Assembly (NCBI GenBank): GCA_029433475.1
Contig: JAQTIE010000012.1
Coordinates: 1 to 64,000 of the forward strand
Direction of reading: 5' to 3'
Source of the DNA: Neisseriaceae bacterium ESL0693
Lineage (GTDB): Bacteria; Pseudomonadota; Gammaproteobacteria; Burkholderiales; Neisseriaceae
DNA: 64,000 bases
Shown here: positions 7,569 through 16,924 of the stretch, one piece after another
How the letters are laid out: every line of letters begins with the position of its first letter
How positions within the stretch are numbered: position 1 is the stretch's first letter
Translations under genes and position numbers: made by a program
Notes under the pieces: generated by a model
Databases searched by the model: none
What the model was told of the DNA's origin: nothing
The model's input: only the letters and a program-made list of their open reading frames with translations

Positions 7569-9623
7569 TCAGGCCTGTTTTTTCATGATCTGGCGCAATA
7601 CCAGAATAATGCCGAGCACGAAAAACACCAGTCCCAGAATCTGGCCTTTTACCGCCCAGTTGCTTAATGTCAGCGCCAGCGGCGATTCATCATGGCCGGA
7701 GGCTACTGATACCACAATAACCATGGCCAGCAATACGCCAATAATGCTCTCGCCCACAATCAGGCCGGCTGCCATTAAAGTACCGCGCCGGTCGGTATCT
7801 TTCATGGCCTGCTGTTGCGCTTCAGGTTCGCGGTGCTGTTTTTTCACATGACGCATACAAAAGTAAGACAGCACAGTACCTACAAAAATCGGCATATTCA
7901 CCGCGGCCGGCAAGTAAATCCCCATGCCTACAGCTAAAGGTGGCAAGCCTAGGTTCGGGCGGATTTTTTTCAATATCAGATCAACCACAATCAGCAATAC
8001 CCCCAGACCCATGCCGACAAAAATATACGTCCATTCCAGATTGTGTGAAAAAATGCCTTTGGCAATGGTGGTCATCAGCATGGCTTGTGGTGCAGATAAG
8101 GCCTGTGTCTGATCCATGTCCGCGCGCGGTAAGGCGCCGGTAAAACCATAGGCGTGATAGAGTAATTCCAGCACCGGTGCGATGACCATGGCGCCGACAA
8201 TACAACCGATGATCAGCGCCACTTGTTGCCGCCACGGCGTTGCGTGCACCAGATAACCGGTTTTCAGGTCTTGCAGGTTATCATTGGAGATACAGGCAAT
8301 GGCCAGTACTACCGAGGTAGCAAACAAAGCCAGTGCAGTCATGAATTGCGTGCCTTCGACATGATCAAACACATGGCTCGCCTGGCCGATAAACATCAAT
8401 ACCAATGAGATCAGTACAATCGATACAATGCCGATACTGGAAATCGGGCTGGAAGAAGAGCCGATCAGGCCGGCCATGTAACCGCTGGCCGCAGCAATCA
8501 GAAACCCCAGCAAAAACGCCATCAGGGTAGCGCAGATCACCAGTGTCCAGGCCAGTGTGGCGGAAATATGGGCTGCGGCAATAAAACTGTAAAATGTACC
8601 GGTTAAAATCAGCAATGTCACCAGCACAATCATCAGCATCACTTTAGGTGACAAATCCTGATTGACCCGATCAACAGCTTTATTCTGCCCATCAGCACGG
8701 AACGCCTGAAATGATAGTTTCATGCCTTCGATCATGGGCTTGAATAAACACAATAAGGTCCATACTGCGGCCACGGCAATGGCGCCTGCGCCGATATAGC
8801 GCACTTTTTCACGCCAGATTTCGCCGGCAAAGGCAGCCAGACTGGCACCTTCGGGCAGCGTGGCATGGCTGGTAAAATACGGTACGGCAATACCCCAGGA
8901 GAACACGGTACCCACCAGCACCGCAATCCCGCCGGTAATGCCCACCAGCCAGCCAGCACCCAAAAGAGCAAAAGAAAATCCCATCGGCAATTGAAACACG
9001 GCGCCGCCCAGCTTAAACCAACAGCTGGCACCATCACTGATCACCCGCAATCCGGTACTGCAAAAACTAAAAAGACCAGACAGCAAACCACCGCCGACAA
9101 TGTATTTGATGCCACTGCCCGCTTGTTTGCAGTTACCGTTTTCATCAGATTCTGCTGCCTGATGGTCACCAGCTTTCAGAATTTCAGCCGCCGCCACCCC
9201 TTCGGGATAAGGCAGATCACTGCCCACCACCAGCACATGGCGCAACGGAATGGTAAAAATCACCCCCAGTATGCCGCCGGCAACACAGATTAAAGCCGTC
9301 TGCCAGAAAGGAAAGTCCTGCCAGTAGCCCAGCATCAGTAAGCCGGGCAACACAAAAATAATGGACGACAAAGTACCCGCAGCCGATGCCTGCGTTTGTA
9401 CCATATTGTTTTCCAGAATATTGGCGTCATGAAAACATTTCAGCACCGCCATGGAAATCACCGCGGCCGGAATCGATGAGGCAAAGGTCAGGCCAACCTT
9501 CAATCCAAGATAGACATTGGAAGCGGTAAAGATCACGGTAATCAATGCGCCCAATATCATGCCACGTAGCGTCAGCTCACGATAATGTTGGTGTGCTGAC
9601 GATGCGTTAGACGATTGTTGCAT
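7569..9623 (-). CDS. OPT-family oligopeptide transporter
   Basis: A 684-residue integral membrane protein of the oligopeptide transporter (OPT) family, which imports small peptides or metal chelates across the inner membrane with protons. The start is followed by YRELTLRGMILGALITVIFTASNVYLGLKVGLTFASSIPA, the typical OPT opening with the first two helices. Many further hydrophobic helices follow (about 15 in total), among them VGSDLPYPEGVAAAEILKAG near residues 130-150 and GYMAGLIGSSSSPISSIGI in the middle. The length matches bacterial members. It is a single-gene unit with its own terminator, divergent from serB. The substrate cannot be inferred. Confidence 0.93.
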   Translation of the reverse strand: MQQSSNASSAHQHYRELTLRGMILGALITVIFTASNVYLGLKVGLTFASSIPAAVISMAVLKCFHDANILENNMVQTQASAAGTLSSIIFVLPGLLMLGYWQDFPFWQTALICVAGGILGVIFTIPLRHVLVVGSDLPYPEGVAAAEILKAGDHQAAESDENGNCKQAGSGIKYIVGGGLLSGLFSFCSTGLRVISDGASCWFKLGGAVFQLPMGFSFALLGAGWLVGITGGIAVLVGTVFSWGIAVPYFTSHATLPEGASLAAFAGEIWREKVRYIGAGAIAVAAVWTLLCLFKPMIEGMKLSFQAFRADGQNKAVDRVNQDLSPKVMLMIVLVTLLILTGTFYSFIAAAHISATLAWTLVICATLMAFLLGFLIAAASGYMAGLIGSSSSPISSIGIVSIVLISLVLMFIGQASHVFDHVEGTQFMTALALFATSVVLAIACISNDNLQDLKTGYLVHATPWRQQVALIIGCIVGAMVIAPVLELLYHAYGFTGALPRADMDQTQALSAPQAMLMTTIAKGIFSHNLEWTYIFVGMGLGVLLIVVDLILKKIRPNLGLPPLAVGMGIYLPAAVNMPIFVGTVLSYFCMRHVKKQHREPEAQQQAMKDTDRRGTLMAAGLIVGESIIGVLLAMVIVVSVASGHDESPLALTLSNWAVKGQILGLVFFVLGIILVLRQIMKKQA

Positions 9624-9893
9624 GGATACTCCTTCAAGTTGTGTCTAACTTCAATCTGATGGCTGATCAATACGCTAGTCCATCAGATTTGAGCCTTTTT
9701 CGCCCAGTTTCAGGCAAAATCCGGTATTATACAACAAAAGTGGGCTTTTTTTGTGTCACCGCAAGATCATGCATCATCAATAATATCCACTTGGTTTACA
9801 ATTTATTACATAAAGAGAGAAATCCTGCCATTTGGTTGTCAGCCGGTAGCGGCATGGCTATACTGCCATTTTCCTGCGCCTTTAGTCGTCATC

Positions 9894-10733
9894 ATGTCTT
9901 TTGTTCTGGTTTTACAACATCCGCAATTGGCCAGCTGTGATTTAACGGCACTTCAGCCGGTACTGACTTTAGCCAGTTATGCCTTTGATCAGACCGTGTT
10001 ACGTCAGCCGGTGGCCGCTGATTTCTGCCTGACAGAAACCATACAGGCCAGACTACAGCAGCAACAGATTGATTATGCTGTTATACCCGATCTGGCATTT
10101 GCTGACTTTGGCCTTTTGGTCAGCGACATGGATTCAACCCTGATTACCATTGAATGCATTGATGAAATTGCCGCCGGTGTTGGCATTAAGGCTGAGATCA
10201 GCGCCATTACCGAGCGCGCCATGCGCGGCGAACTGGATTTTGCCCAGTCATTACGCGCCCGCGTTGCCTTACTCAAAGGCTTATCACAACATCATTTACA
10301 ACGCGTCTATGATGACATACTGACCTTATCACCCGGCGCCCTATGGCTATTACAAGCCTGTCAGCAACATCATATCCGTTTTATGCTGGTGTCAGGCGGT
10401 TTTACCTATTTTACCGAGCGTTTACAACAACAATATGGCTTAGATCGCACTTTTGCCAATCAACTGGTGATTCAGAACGATTGCCTCACCGGTACTTTGC
10501 AGGGTGACATTATTGATGCCGAAGCCAAAGCGCGGTTACTGATCGAATACCGGCAACAGCTGGGATTAAAACCACAGCAAGTTATCGCCATGGGTGATGG
10601 TGCCAATGATATTCCCATGCTGAAAGCAGCCGGTATCGGCATTGCCTACCACGCCAAACCGCGTACCGAAGCCGCGGCCGATATCGCCATCCGCTTTGGC
10701 GGCCTTGATTGTGTGCGTAAATGGTTTCGTTAG
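9894..10733 (+). CDS. serB: Phosphoserine phosphatase
   Basis: SerB hydrolyses O-phosphoserine to serine, the last step of serine synthesis. The chosen ATG at 9894 gives 279 residues beginning MSFVLVLQHP, as in Neisseriaceae SerB. An upstream ATG (9753) would add 47 residues unlike the family. HAD motifs: I is DMDSTLI with nucleophile D78 and acid D80; II is the serine in VSGGFTYF; the conserved lysine lies in the EAKAR region; III is GDGANDIPML. The N-terminal ~70 residues form the small regulatory-like domain. Proline iminopeptidase follows 57 bp downstream. Confidence 0.94.
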   Translation: MSFVLVLQHPQLASCDLTALQPVLTLASYAFDQTVLRQPVAADFCLTETIQARLQQQQIDYAVIPDLAFADFGLLVSDMDSTLITIECIDEIAAGVGIKAEISAITERAMRGELDFAQSLRARVALLKGLSQHHLQRVYDDILTLSPGALWLLQACQQHHIRFMLVSGGFTYFTERLQQQYGLDRTFANQLVIQNDCLTGTLQGDIIDAEAKARLLIEYRQQLGLKPQQVIAMGDGANDIPMLKAAGIGIAYHAKPRTEAAADIAIRFGGLDCVRKWFR

Positions 10734-10790
10734 GCCTATAGCCACCACTATTGATATTTGAATTAATCCTATCCCTTGCAGGAAACAGCC

Positions 10791-11735
10791 ATGTACCCCA
10801 TCAGCGCGCCCCTTCGCTCCGGTTTATTACAAGTTTCACCCATTCACCAGATTTACTGGGAAGAATGTGGCCATCCGGCGGGTAAACCAGTGATTTTTCT
10901 ACACGGAGGCCCGGGCGCCGGCGCATCGGCAGCATGTCGCGGTTTTTTTAATCCACAACACTACCGCATCATCATTATTGATCAGCGCGGTTGCGGCCGC
11001 TCGCTGCCTTATGCCTGCATTGAAGACAACACCACCTGGGATCTGGTGGCCGATCTGGAAAAAGTGCGCTGTTTTCTAGAAATCGAACAATGGCAGGTAT
11101 TTGGCGGCTCGTGGGGCAGCACACTGGCACTGGCCTATGCCAAAACCCACCCCCAACGCGTAACAGAGCTGGTTTTACGCGGTATTTTCCTGTGCCGGCC
11201 ACATGAAATGGCCTGGATTAACCAGCAAGGTGCCAACGCATTTTTTCCCGAATACTGGCCAGATTATCTGGCACCGATTGCACCAGCCAAGCAACATGAC
11301 TTAATCGGCGCCTATCATGAATTACTGTGCCAATCTGAAACCGATAGCGCCAGCTGCCTCAACGCCGCGCGCGCATGGGCGCAATGGGAAAGCCATATTG
11401 TTCACCTCAATCACGATCAGCAGGCGGTAGACGACTATGCCGACCCGCAACAAGCGCTGGCGATTGCCCGCATAGAAAACCATTATTTTGTCCATCAAGG
11501 CTGGTTAACCGAAGAGCGGGCGCTGCTCAACCAGATTGAATGTATCCACCATATTCCCACCGTTATCGTTCAGGGGCGCTATGACATGTGTACCCCGATA
11601 CAAAGCGCCTGGCAGCTGCATCAGGCATTACCTCAGTCCAAACTGATAATCACCCTTGCCGGCCATTCCGGCTTTGAACCCGCCAATCAGACCGCCCTCA
11701 TTGCCGCTACCGATGCCTTTGCCGGCTTAAAATAA
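10791..11735 (+). CDS. pip: Proline iminopeptidase
   Basis: This serine peptidase of the alpha/beta-hydrolase fold (family S33) removes N-terminal proline from peptides. The ATG at 10791 follows a clear AGGA ribosome site and gives 314 residues. The oxyanion motif HGGPGAG is at 38-44. The nucleophile S107 is in GGSWGS. The acid is in the GRYDMCTP motif and the histidine is in AGHSGFEP near the end. It lies 57 bp downstream of serB on the same strand and may be co-transcribed, both recycling amino acids. The 460 bp after it (11736-12196) show no gene. Confidence 0.94.
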   Translation: MYPISAPLRSGLLQVSPIHQIYWEECGHPAGKPVIFLHGGPGAGASAACRGFFNPQHYRIIIIDQRGCGRSLPYACIEDNTTWDLVADLEKVRCFLEIEQWQVFGGSWGSTLALAYAKTHPQRVTELVLRGIFLCRPHEMAWINQQGANAFFPEYWPDYLAPIAPAKQHDLIGAYHELLCQSETDSASCLNAARAWAQWESHIVHLNHDQQAVDDYADPQQALAIARIENHYFVHQGWLTEERALLNQIECIHHIPTVIVQGRYDMCTPIQSAWQLHQALPQSKLIITLAGHSGFEPANQTALIAATDAFAGLK

Positions 11736-12196
11736 TCATTCTACTACTGGCTCAGCACAGCCTGATGATATTGATGACAGCCCTAGCCGCAATCAGTATA
11801 GAAAACCGGTTTATATTAAACAGCCGTGCACACAAAGGTTTAATATTCCGCCATCAGATCATGATCTGATCACTGCATGCATCAGTTTGAATACATTGCT
11901 GAAATATCGCCGCCCATCATCATTTTGGAGGCTTTTACGGCCATAGGTTATTTTAGTTGCTGGTCAGGCCGACCTATCATTCAGACGGATCACCACCATC
12001 AAGCGTTGACTGATCAGCTTATCCCCCTGTAAATGAATTATTTCTACTTCCTTTGGTACAAAATAAAACCATGTGTATATTATTTTTCTGTGGTTATTTA
12101 TATTGATTTACCAGATGATAAAATTTTTTGTCCATTAACCATCGTCACTATTTCACTGCCATTTCTCTTAGCCCACCTAAAGGTGATCTCAAATCA

Positions 12197-12499
12197 TCAT
12201 ATCTCAGCAGTGAGAATAAACCAGAGAATGATAACAGTAGAAATAATAAAAGAAATACCCACCATACAACACAGTCTCAATAACCAGATAGCATACCCAT
12301 TTTTAACCGGCACCAGATTAAAAATCGCTTTTACCAGAAAACTGAATAACTCCGTCCGCTCTTTACCATATAATTCAAAATAGCTTTTAACGCCTTTTTC
12401 CTCTTTGCAAATAAAATAAGCAACGGCCGAACCCATAATGACAACCATGACAAAAAATACTAGATAATAAATATCAATTTCATATGAAAATAAAATCAT
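12197..12499 (-). CDS. Small membrane protein of unknown function
   Basis: A 100-residue protein with two hydrophobic helices (about 10-28, YYLVFFVMVVIMGSAVAYFI, and 75-97) flanking a charged loop. The ATG at 12499 is preferred because GAAGGGAT lies 8 nt upstream. An ATG at 12520 is the alternative. I recognise no family. The surrounding bases are AT-rich and gene-poor: 12500-13010 shows no gene. Confidence 0.45.
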   Translation of the reverse strand: MILFSYEIDIYYLVFFVMVVIMGSAVAYFICKEEKGVKSYFELYGKERTELFSFLVKAIFNLVPVKNGYAIWLLRLCCMVGISFIISTVIILWFILTAEI

Positions 12500-13009
12500 T
12501 ATTTTATCCCTTCTCATCAATGTAAACGCAATCTTTTATGGGGAGAACAATCAGTCTGTAAAATGTAAACCGCAGTACCTGACTCAGAACGTATGGCTAC
12601 TTCAATCAGCACAAATTTTCAATAAAAACTATTTTTAAAATAAACATTAATATTTTGCTCTATTCACTCATGAATTCTGTAGGATTATAGTGACAAAATA
12701 TTTTTTAATAATTCTTTTTTATCGAAATTTGATATAAAGCAATATTCATGCCAATAATCATTAAAAATAAAATAATCTTCTATGTATTGCCGCTATGACA
12801 GCAGTTTAAACACCTGATTCAGTCAGAAATACAGACAAAATCATATCTCATTTAATATATTTCCGAGCCATTAAGCCAAACTGGTTGATTCATAATTACG
12901 GCAATATTGATCTCTTTTGCGCGAAGTGCCGATAAACACCCCTGATCATGATGGCTGACACCATAAACCTGATAAACACCTGTTTCTTAAACCCACTAAA
13001 TACCAGACA

Positions 13010-13158
13010 AAAAAGAATTATTTTTTAATCAAACGACTGGCCGATAAACAGGAAGAGCTGGCCAACAAAATACAGAATTTCAGATAATGCATTTATCCAC
13101 TGATTTGGCCTATCTGCCTGATATTGATAACAACACTAGCCGACCAAATATCTGAAAT
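13010..13158 (+). pseudogene. Family-A gene remnant upstream of array 4
   Basis: The 3' half of a family-A gene is recognisable from AATTATTTTTTAATCAAACG (equivalent to the NYVLIERLAD region of the intact copies) to the TATCTGAAATGATTCAC junction. It has stop codons and indels. The 5' half is missing. It is followed by the conserved terminator hairpin (GCAGCCAGCTCTGGCCGCTG near 13183-13203) and leader 4. Confidence 0.65.
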
Positions 13159-13250
13159 GATTCACTATAAAAACGTAACTTCCGCAGCCAGCTCTGGCCG
13201 CTGTTTTATCGCTAATTAATCGCTGATTTAGCGATTGCCGCCAGAACGCG

Positions 13251-13383
13251 CAGACCCAAATTTTTTACCCTGAATATTTACATTGTAAAAACAATGATTT
13301 AAAAATCAGCTAAAATTTTGGGTATTTTGAACAGAAACAAAATATTAATTTGATTTATTGGGTATTTTTGCGATATGCTTACT
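13251..13383 (+). promoter_or_regulatory. CRISPR leader of array 4
   Basis: Leader copy of 133 bp ending directly at the first repeat. It holds the CCCAAATTTTTT and AAAATTTTGGGT blocks and the closing TTGCGATATGCTTACT. Confidence 0.88.
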
Positions 13384-14372
13384 GTTCACTGCCGCATAGG
13401 CAGCTTAGAAATCTATGGCATACCGGGCATGAGTGTGCCTTATGTTCACTGCCGCATAGGCAGCTTAGAAATACCCGTTGTCATGGAATGAGCAACATGT
13501 GTTGTTCACTGCCGCATAGGCAGCTTAGAAAAAGCATTCTTTGCTTGTTGCTTGTTGAATTTCGTTCACTGCCGCATAGGCAGCTTAGAAATTACCTAAA
13601 AGGGGAGCGCATTATAGCGCAAGGTTCACTGCCGCATAGGTAGCTTAGAAATTCTTCTCTTTGAAGCATGTTTAAGCAATCTTGTTCACTGCCGCATAGG
13701 TAGCTTAGAAATGCGTGTTCTGGGTTTTGATTTTGTTGGTTTAGTTCACTGCCGCATAGGTAGCTTAGAAATCAATCAGGCGTTCTGTACCATTTTTTGT
13801 ATAGTTCACTGCCGCATAGGCAGCTTAGAAATTACCAGCTACATTTCTTGTTACTTCAAGAGTGTTCACTGCCGCATAGGCAGCTTAGAAAGAACTCATT
13901 CGACGCACCTTCAAAAACCGGAAGTTCACTGCCGCATAGGCAGCTTAGAAAGCTATTTAGTTTCATGCGAGCCAGTAGCAAGTGTTCACTGCCGCATAGG
14001 CAGCTTAGAAAAGTGACTGTGTGGTCACTGGTGAGCGGGTAATGTTCACTGCCGTATAGGCAGCTTAGAAAGTCGCCCAGTGCCGCCATGCCGCGTTCTG
14101 ATTGTTCACTGCCGTATAGGCAGCTTAGAAAAGATTTTGATTTTCCCATTAAAAATGGTTGTAAGTTCACTGCCGTATAGGCAGCTTAGAAACACTCTTA
14201 GAGTGGGATTTTCTTTTTGTGTGTGTTGACTGTCGTGTAGGTAGCTTAGAAACTAAGTTTACTATAAAAAAGCCAGCTATTTGCTGTTCACTGCCGTGTA
14301 GGCAGCTTAGAAAAGAATAGGCATCAAGGATTTAGGCTTACCATGTTCACTGCCGCATAGGCAGCTTAGAAA
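13384..14372 (+). CRISPR. CRISPR array 4 (17 repeats, 16 spacers)
   Basis: The largest array. Thirteen repeats run at exact 60-bp steps from 13384 to 14104. Four more start at 14165, 14225, 14286 and 14345, with spacers of 31-33 bp. Loop variants come in blocks: GCATAGG/CAGC, then GCATAGG/TAGC, then GCATAGG/CAGC again, then GTATAGG, then a degenerate copy at 14225. The spacer at 14132-14164 resembles spacers in arrays 5 and 9. Confidence 0.98.
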
Positions 14373-14439
14373 GCTGTGTCGTAATGGTATAAAGAATTTT
14401 CAGAACTTCTTGTCACACAAACAGCTTCAACATATTGCA

Positions 14440-14600
14440 ACACCCAAACAACCGCCGCCTTTAATTTCCCTTTCAGACGGCGGTTTTTATGTCTGCTTTT
14501 ATGTCTTCGCTACACTTTGTTAGCGGATATACCGTAGACAATGGCCAAGCGGCGTTGTGTTTTGGTGTATTTCAGCCTGTCCATTCGGGCATTTATTGGC
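14440..14600 (+). other. Partial copy of the cassette control region
   Basis: An ACCGCCGCC...GGCGGT hairpin with a TTTTT tail (14449-14486) is followed by ATGTCTG and a decayed YxVDNG reading frame. It parallels the intact segments at 14870-14990 and 37140-37270. It looks like a degraded tandem copy of the Ash/c4-like control region. No intact gene is present between 14600 and 14810. Confidence 0.4.
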
Positions 14601-14809
14601 TTTCTCAGCCAGCTGGCCTTTATTTAGCGCTTTTGATATCAATACGAAAACTGATGTTATGGTGCAAATCCACTAGGCGTTTTATGTCTGATCGTGGGGT
14701 ACTGTCTGGGTTTATTTCCTTGTGTGATTCAAGATAGCAACCGCTGGTTTAGTGTGTTGGATAATCATTTCTGCCCATTTGGATTGGGTATTGACACTTA
14801 TGCCTAAAA

Positions 14810-15204
14810 GCCGCACTATAAACCTGCTGCGTTCAATAGCGTGGCCAGCTTTAGCAGGCTGTTTCCAAACGGCAGACGAGCCGCCTTTAATTGCCTTTTA
14901 GGCGGCGGTTTTATGTCTGATTTCATGTCATTGCTACATTTTTTATGGTAGACAATGGCGGGAATACGTTGCGCCTGCTAGCTCGTTTGGTACAGTCTCT
15001 ATTCTGCCGTTGTCTTTCTCTACAAACGTTTAGCAATGGTTTAAAGGCATTAGACCCAAACGGGAGAAGTTCATATGATGGCGATTATCTACACGGCGTT
15101 TTCACGCCCGATCAGGCTGCATATCATGCGCCTGTTCTCTGTTTTGTTGCAAAATATTTCATTAAATCATCGTGCTGTGGTTTTTGTGGCCTTCGGAGGT
15201 ACTG
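14810..15204 (+). other. Conserved c4/Ash-like control region before family-A gene 1
   Basis: It shares with 37105-37437 the order TTCAATAGCGTGG, GGCAGACGAGCCGC, a GCGGCGGTTTT hairpin tail, TATGTCTGAT, and a frame reading FYGRQWREYVAPAS. A GGAGGT ribosome site leads into the family-A start. In P1 and P4 elements a c4-type antisense RNA followed by an overlapping icd/ash frame controls the next gene. The likeness is structural and from memory. Confidence 0.4.
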
Positions 15205-15205
15205 C

Positions 15206-15472
15206 ATGAAAACCTATAGCGTAAATCATGATTTGCTGGCGCCGGTTGCTGATGCTTTGCTTAAGCTGGATCGCTTTAGCTGGTATGCGGACGTGCTGGC
15301 GGCCAGTATGCAACACAGCGCCCGCCAGCGGGATTATGTTTTAATGGAGCGTCTGGCCGATATGCTGGAAGAGCTGGCCGGTGAAGCGCAGAATTGTCAG
15401 GCGGCGGATTTGTCGGCCGATCTGTCTCGTCTGCTTGATGCCGATCACAGTGCCACCCAACAAAACTCCTGA
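15206..15472 (+). CDS. Small helical protein, family A, copy 1
   Basis: An 88-residue protein starting MKTYSVNHDLLAPVADALLK, with a GGAGGT ribosome site upstream of the ATG. It appears fully helical. Conserved blocks are DALLKL, FSWYADVLAASMQHSA and ERLADMLEELAGEAQN, with a SADLSRLLDAD tail. It is about 80% similar by eye to the copy at 37438. I do not recognise a known domain. It is followed by a terminator and a CRISPR leader whose array has decayed to half a repeat. Its repeated position next to CRISPR leaders and behind a satellite-like control region suggests a role in immunity control or an anti-CRISPR-like role; neither is shown. Confidence 0.7.
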   Translation: MKTYSVNHDLLAPVADALLKLDRFSWYADVLAASMQHSARQRDYVLMERLADMLEELAGEAQNCQAADLSADLSRLLDADHSATQQNS

Positions 15473-15499
15473 ACTGATTCACAGCAAAACCACAACCTC

Positions 15500-15526
15500 A
15501 GCGGCCAAACCCGGCCGCTTATTTTA
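15500..15526 (+). terminator. Intrinsic terminator after family-A gene 1
   Basis: Arms AGCGGCC and GGCCGCT with TTATTTT following. The same hairpin lies in the same place after the copy at 37438. Confidence 0.8.
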
Positions 15527-15604
15527 TCGCTCCTGCTTTACTGTTTTATGGCTGCTGTTATCACCCAGTCAATCGCCGGTTTAGCAATCATTTCCAGCCC
15601 CACG

Positions 15605-15749
15605 CAGACCCACTTTTTACTTATAATTTTTAAATATTAAAAACAATGAGTTAAAATCAGTCTTAAAATTTTGGGTATTTTAAAAAATAGAATATTAACT
15701 TGATTTATTGAGTATTTTTACGATATGTTTACTGTTCACTGCTGTGTAG
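15605..15749 (+). CRISPR. Decayed CRISPR locus: leader plus a truncated repeat
   Basis: A clear but drifted leader copy (15605-15733) is followed by GTTCACTGCTGTGTAG (15734-15749), the first 16 bases of a repeat. The sequence then departs from the repeat. No spacers remain, so this is a dead or nearly deleted array. Confidence 0.75.
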
Positions 15750-15839
15750 ATTGATAGGGTATTTTGAACTATTGAATTTATTTTCAGAAAGGTTAATTTA
15801 AGTGTCTGATTTTTCAATGACTTTGTAAGAAAAAAAGAT

Positions 15840-16210
15840 ATGGCTGAAAGTATTACTACTTTTTTGAAGGGACTATCCAGGTAACTTATGATCAGATTAC
15901 TGAAGATGCCGTTGCTATGTTTGGAACTATGTTACAAGCAACAGCAAATGGTACAAAAGCCATGCTAACGTTTTTTTCTCTACCCATTCAGAAACTTTTC
16001 TCTGAATTGTTATCGGTTCCCGTAATAACAGGATTCGCTTTTCTTTCTATACTTCGTTTTGCTTATAATGAAAGTGTTGATTACGCACTTGATAAAGTAG
16101 CCAGTATGATTGTTGACGAAATAGTTAAATACCGATCATCTAAGATTTGTTACCAAACTGTAAGATTGAAATGGCGCTCACCTATGCAAATAGTTTTATT
16201 ATGGATTTAA
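15840..16210 (+). pseudogene. Small gene split by a frameshift in a T-run (unknown function)
   Basis: The ATG at 15840 opens MAESITT and then meets a run of six T. Adding one T joins it in frame to a continuous coding stretch through TFFEGTIQVTYDQITEDAVA and the hydrophobic LSVPVITGFAFLSILRFAY to the stop at 16210, about 123 residues in all. As it stands, only the part from the ATG at 15917 (97 residues) is open. This could be a pseudogene, slippage-dependent expression or a sequencing error. I recognise no family. A hairpin terminator follows. Confidence 0.45.
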
Positions 16211-16215
16211 CTATA

Positions 16216-16258
16216 AACAACAGGCTGTATTGAATCTAGCCTGTTGTTATTTTCTTTT
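16216..16258. terminator. Bidirectional terminator
   Basis: Perfect 11-bp arms AACAACAGGCT and AGCCTGTTGTT, with T-rich sequence on the right. It sits between convergent small genes. Confidence 0.75.
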
Positions 16259-16570
16259 TGTCCTGGTTTTTTGATTTTTTGATTTTGCTTTTTCGTAAGC
16301 CCAGAATAAGCCATTTAATAAACCAAAAACCACAGTGTATACAATAGACATTATGTTTTTAGAATTTTCGATGCAGACAGGTGGGATTGGAAAAATCAAC
16401 CAGACAAAGAAACCAACAAAAGCAATAAACAGAACCTTTTTAATGAGTGTTTCCAAGTAAGGCGATGATGCCCAGATATAAGCAACATAGAAAAACATAC
16501 AAATTACAAGAAAATTAGATCTCAGAGTGCCATAAAAAGGACAAAAAGGTATTTCATCTATAGTTAACAC
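16247..16570 (-). CDS. Small membrane protein of unknown function
   Basis: A 107-residue protein with about three hydrophobic helices (around 18-36, 43-62 and 73-92) and a strongly basic tail, KAKSKNQKTRTKRK. It overlaps the convergent terminator at its 3' end. No recognised domain. It is convergent with the frameshifted gene to its left, and the two may have come in together as an accessory pair. The remaining bases to 16920 show no gene. Confidence 0.4.
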   Translation of the reverse strand: MLTIDEIPFCPFYGTLRSNFLVICMFFYVAYIWASSPYLETLIKKVLFIAFVGFFVWLIFPIPPVCIENSKNIMSIVYTVVFGLLNGLFWAYEKAKSKNQKTRTKRK

Positions 16571-16924
16571 CCTTTCAATTACATAGAACGATTATCACCT
16601 CTGTCTACATACTATTTCTGCTTTTTATCTGTATTAATAATGTGTTTTGTTTATTCAATTCTGAGTTTACTGTTCCTGATTCTTTGCTCGTTTGTAATCG
16701 CTTGTTGCATGATGTTATCAATTGCGCATTTTTTTCTTCAATGCTGTATTTTTTCTAAACTTAAGGGTTAATGTAAATAAAGTCTGTGAAGTGGTTTGAA
16801 CATTGCTTATGTATTTTCAAGAGCATATGATTGCCTCGATGGGTGTTCCGGCCAGCGCGGATTTGTGATGTGGGTGATATTTTTGTCCGGCCGCTATGGG
16901 CATGATGGGCGATACGCAAAGATA

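Noticed and set aside
12033-12383. 116-codon plus-strand frame at 12033
   Set aside because: Lies opposite the better-supported small membrane gene that has a ribosome site.
13350-14170. Frames with CSLPHRQLR or VHCRIGSLE repeats over array 4, on both strands
   Set aside because: Same artefact of translating CRISPR repeats; no start signals and spacers are unrelated.
14476-14486. TTCAGACGGC, the Neisseria DNA uptake 10-mer, in a hairpin
   Set aside because: Single clear occurrence noticed and part of a terminator-like stem; no evidence of enrichment, so not called an uptake signal.
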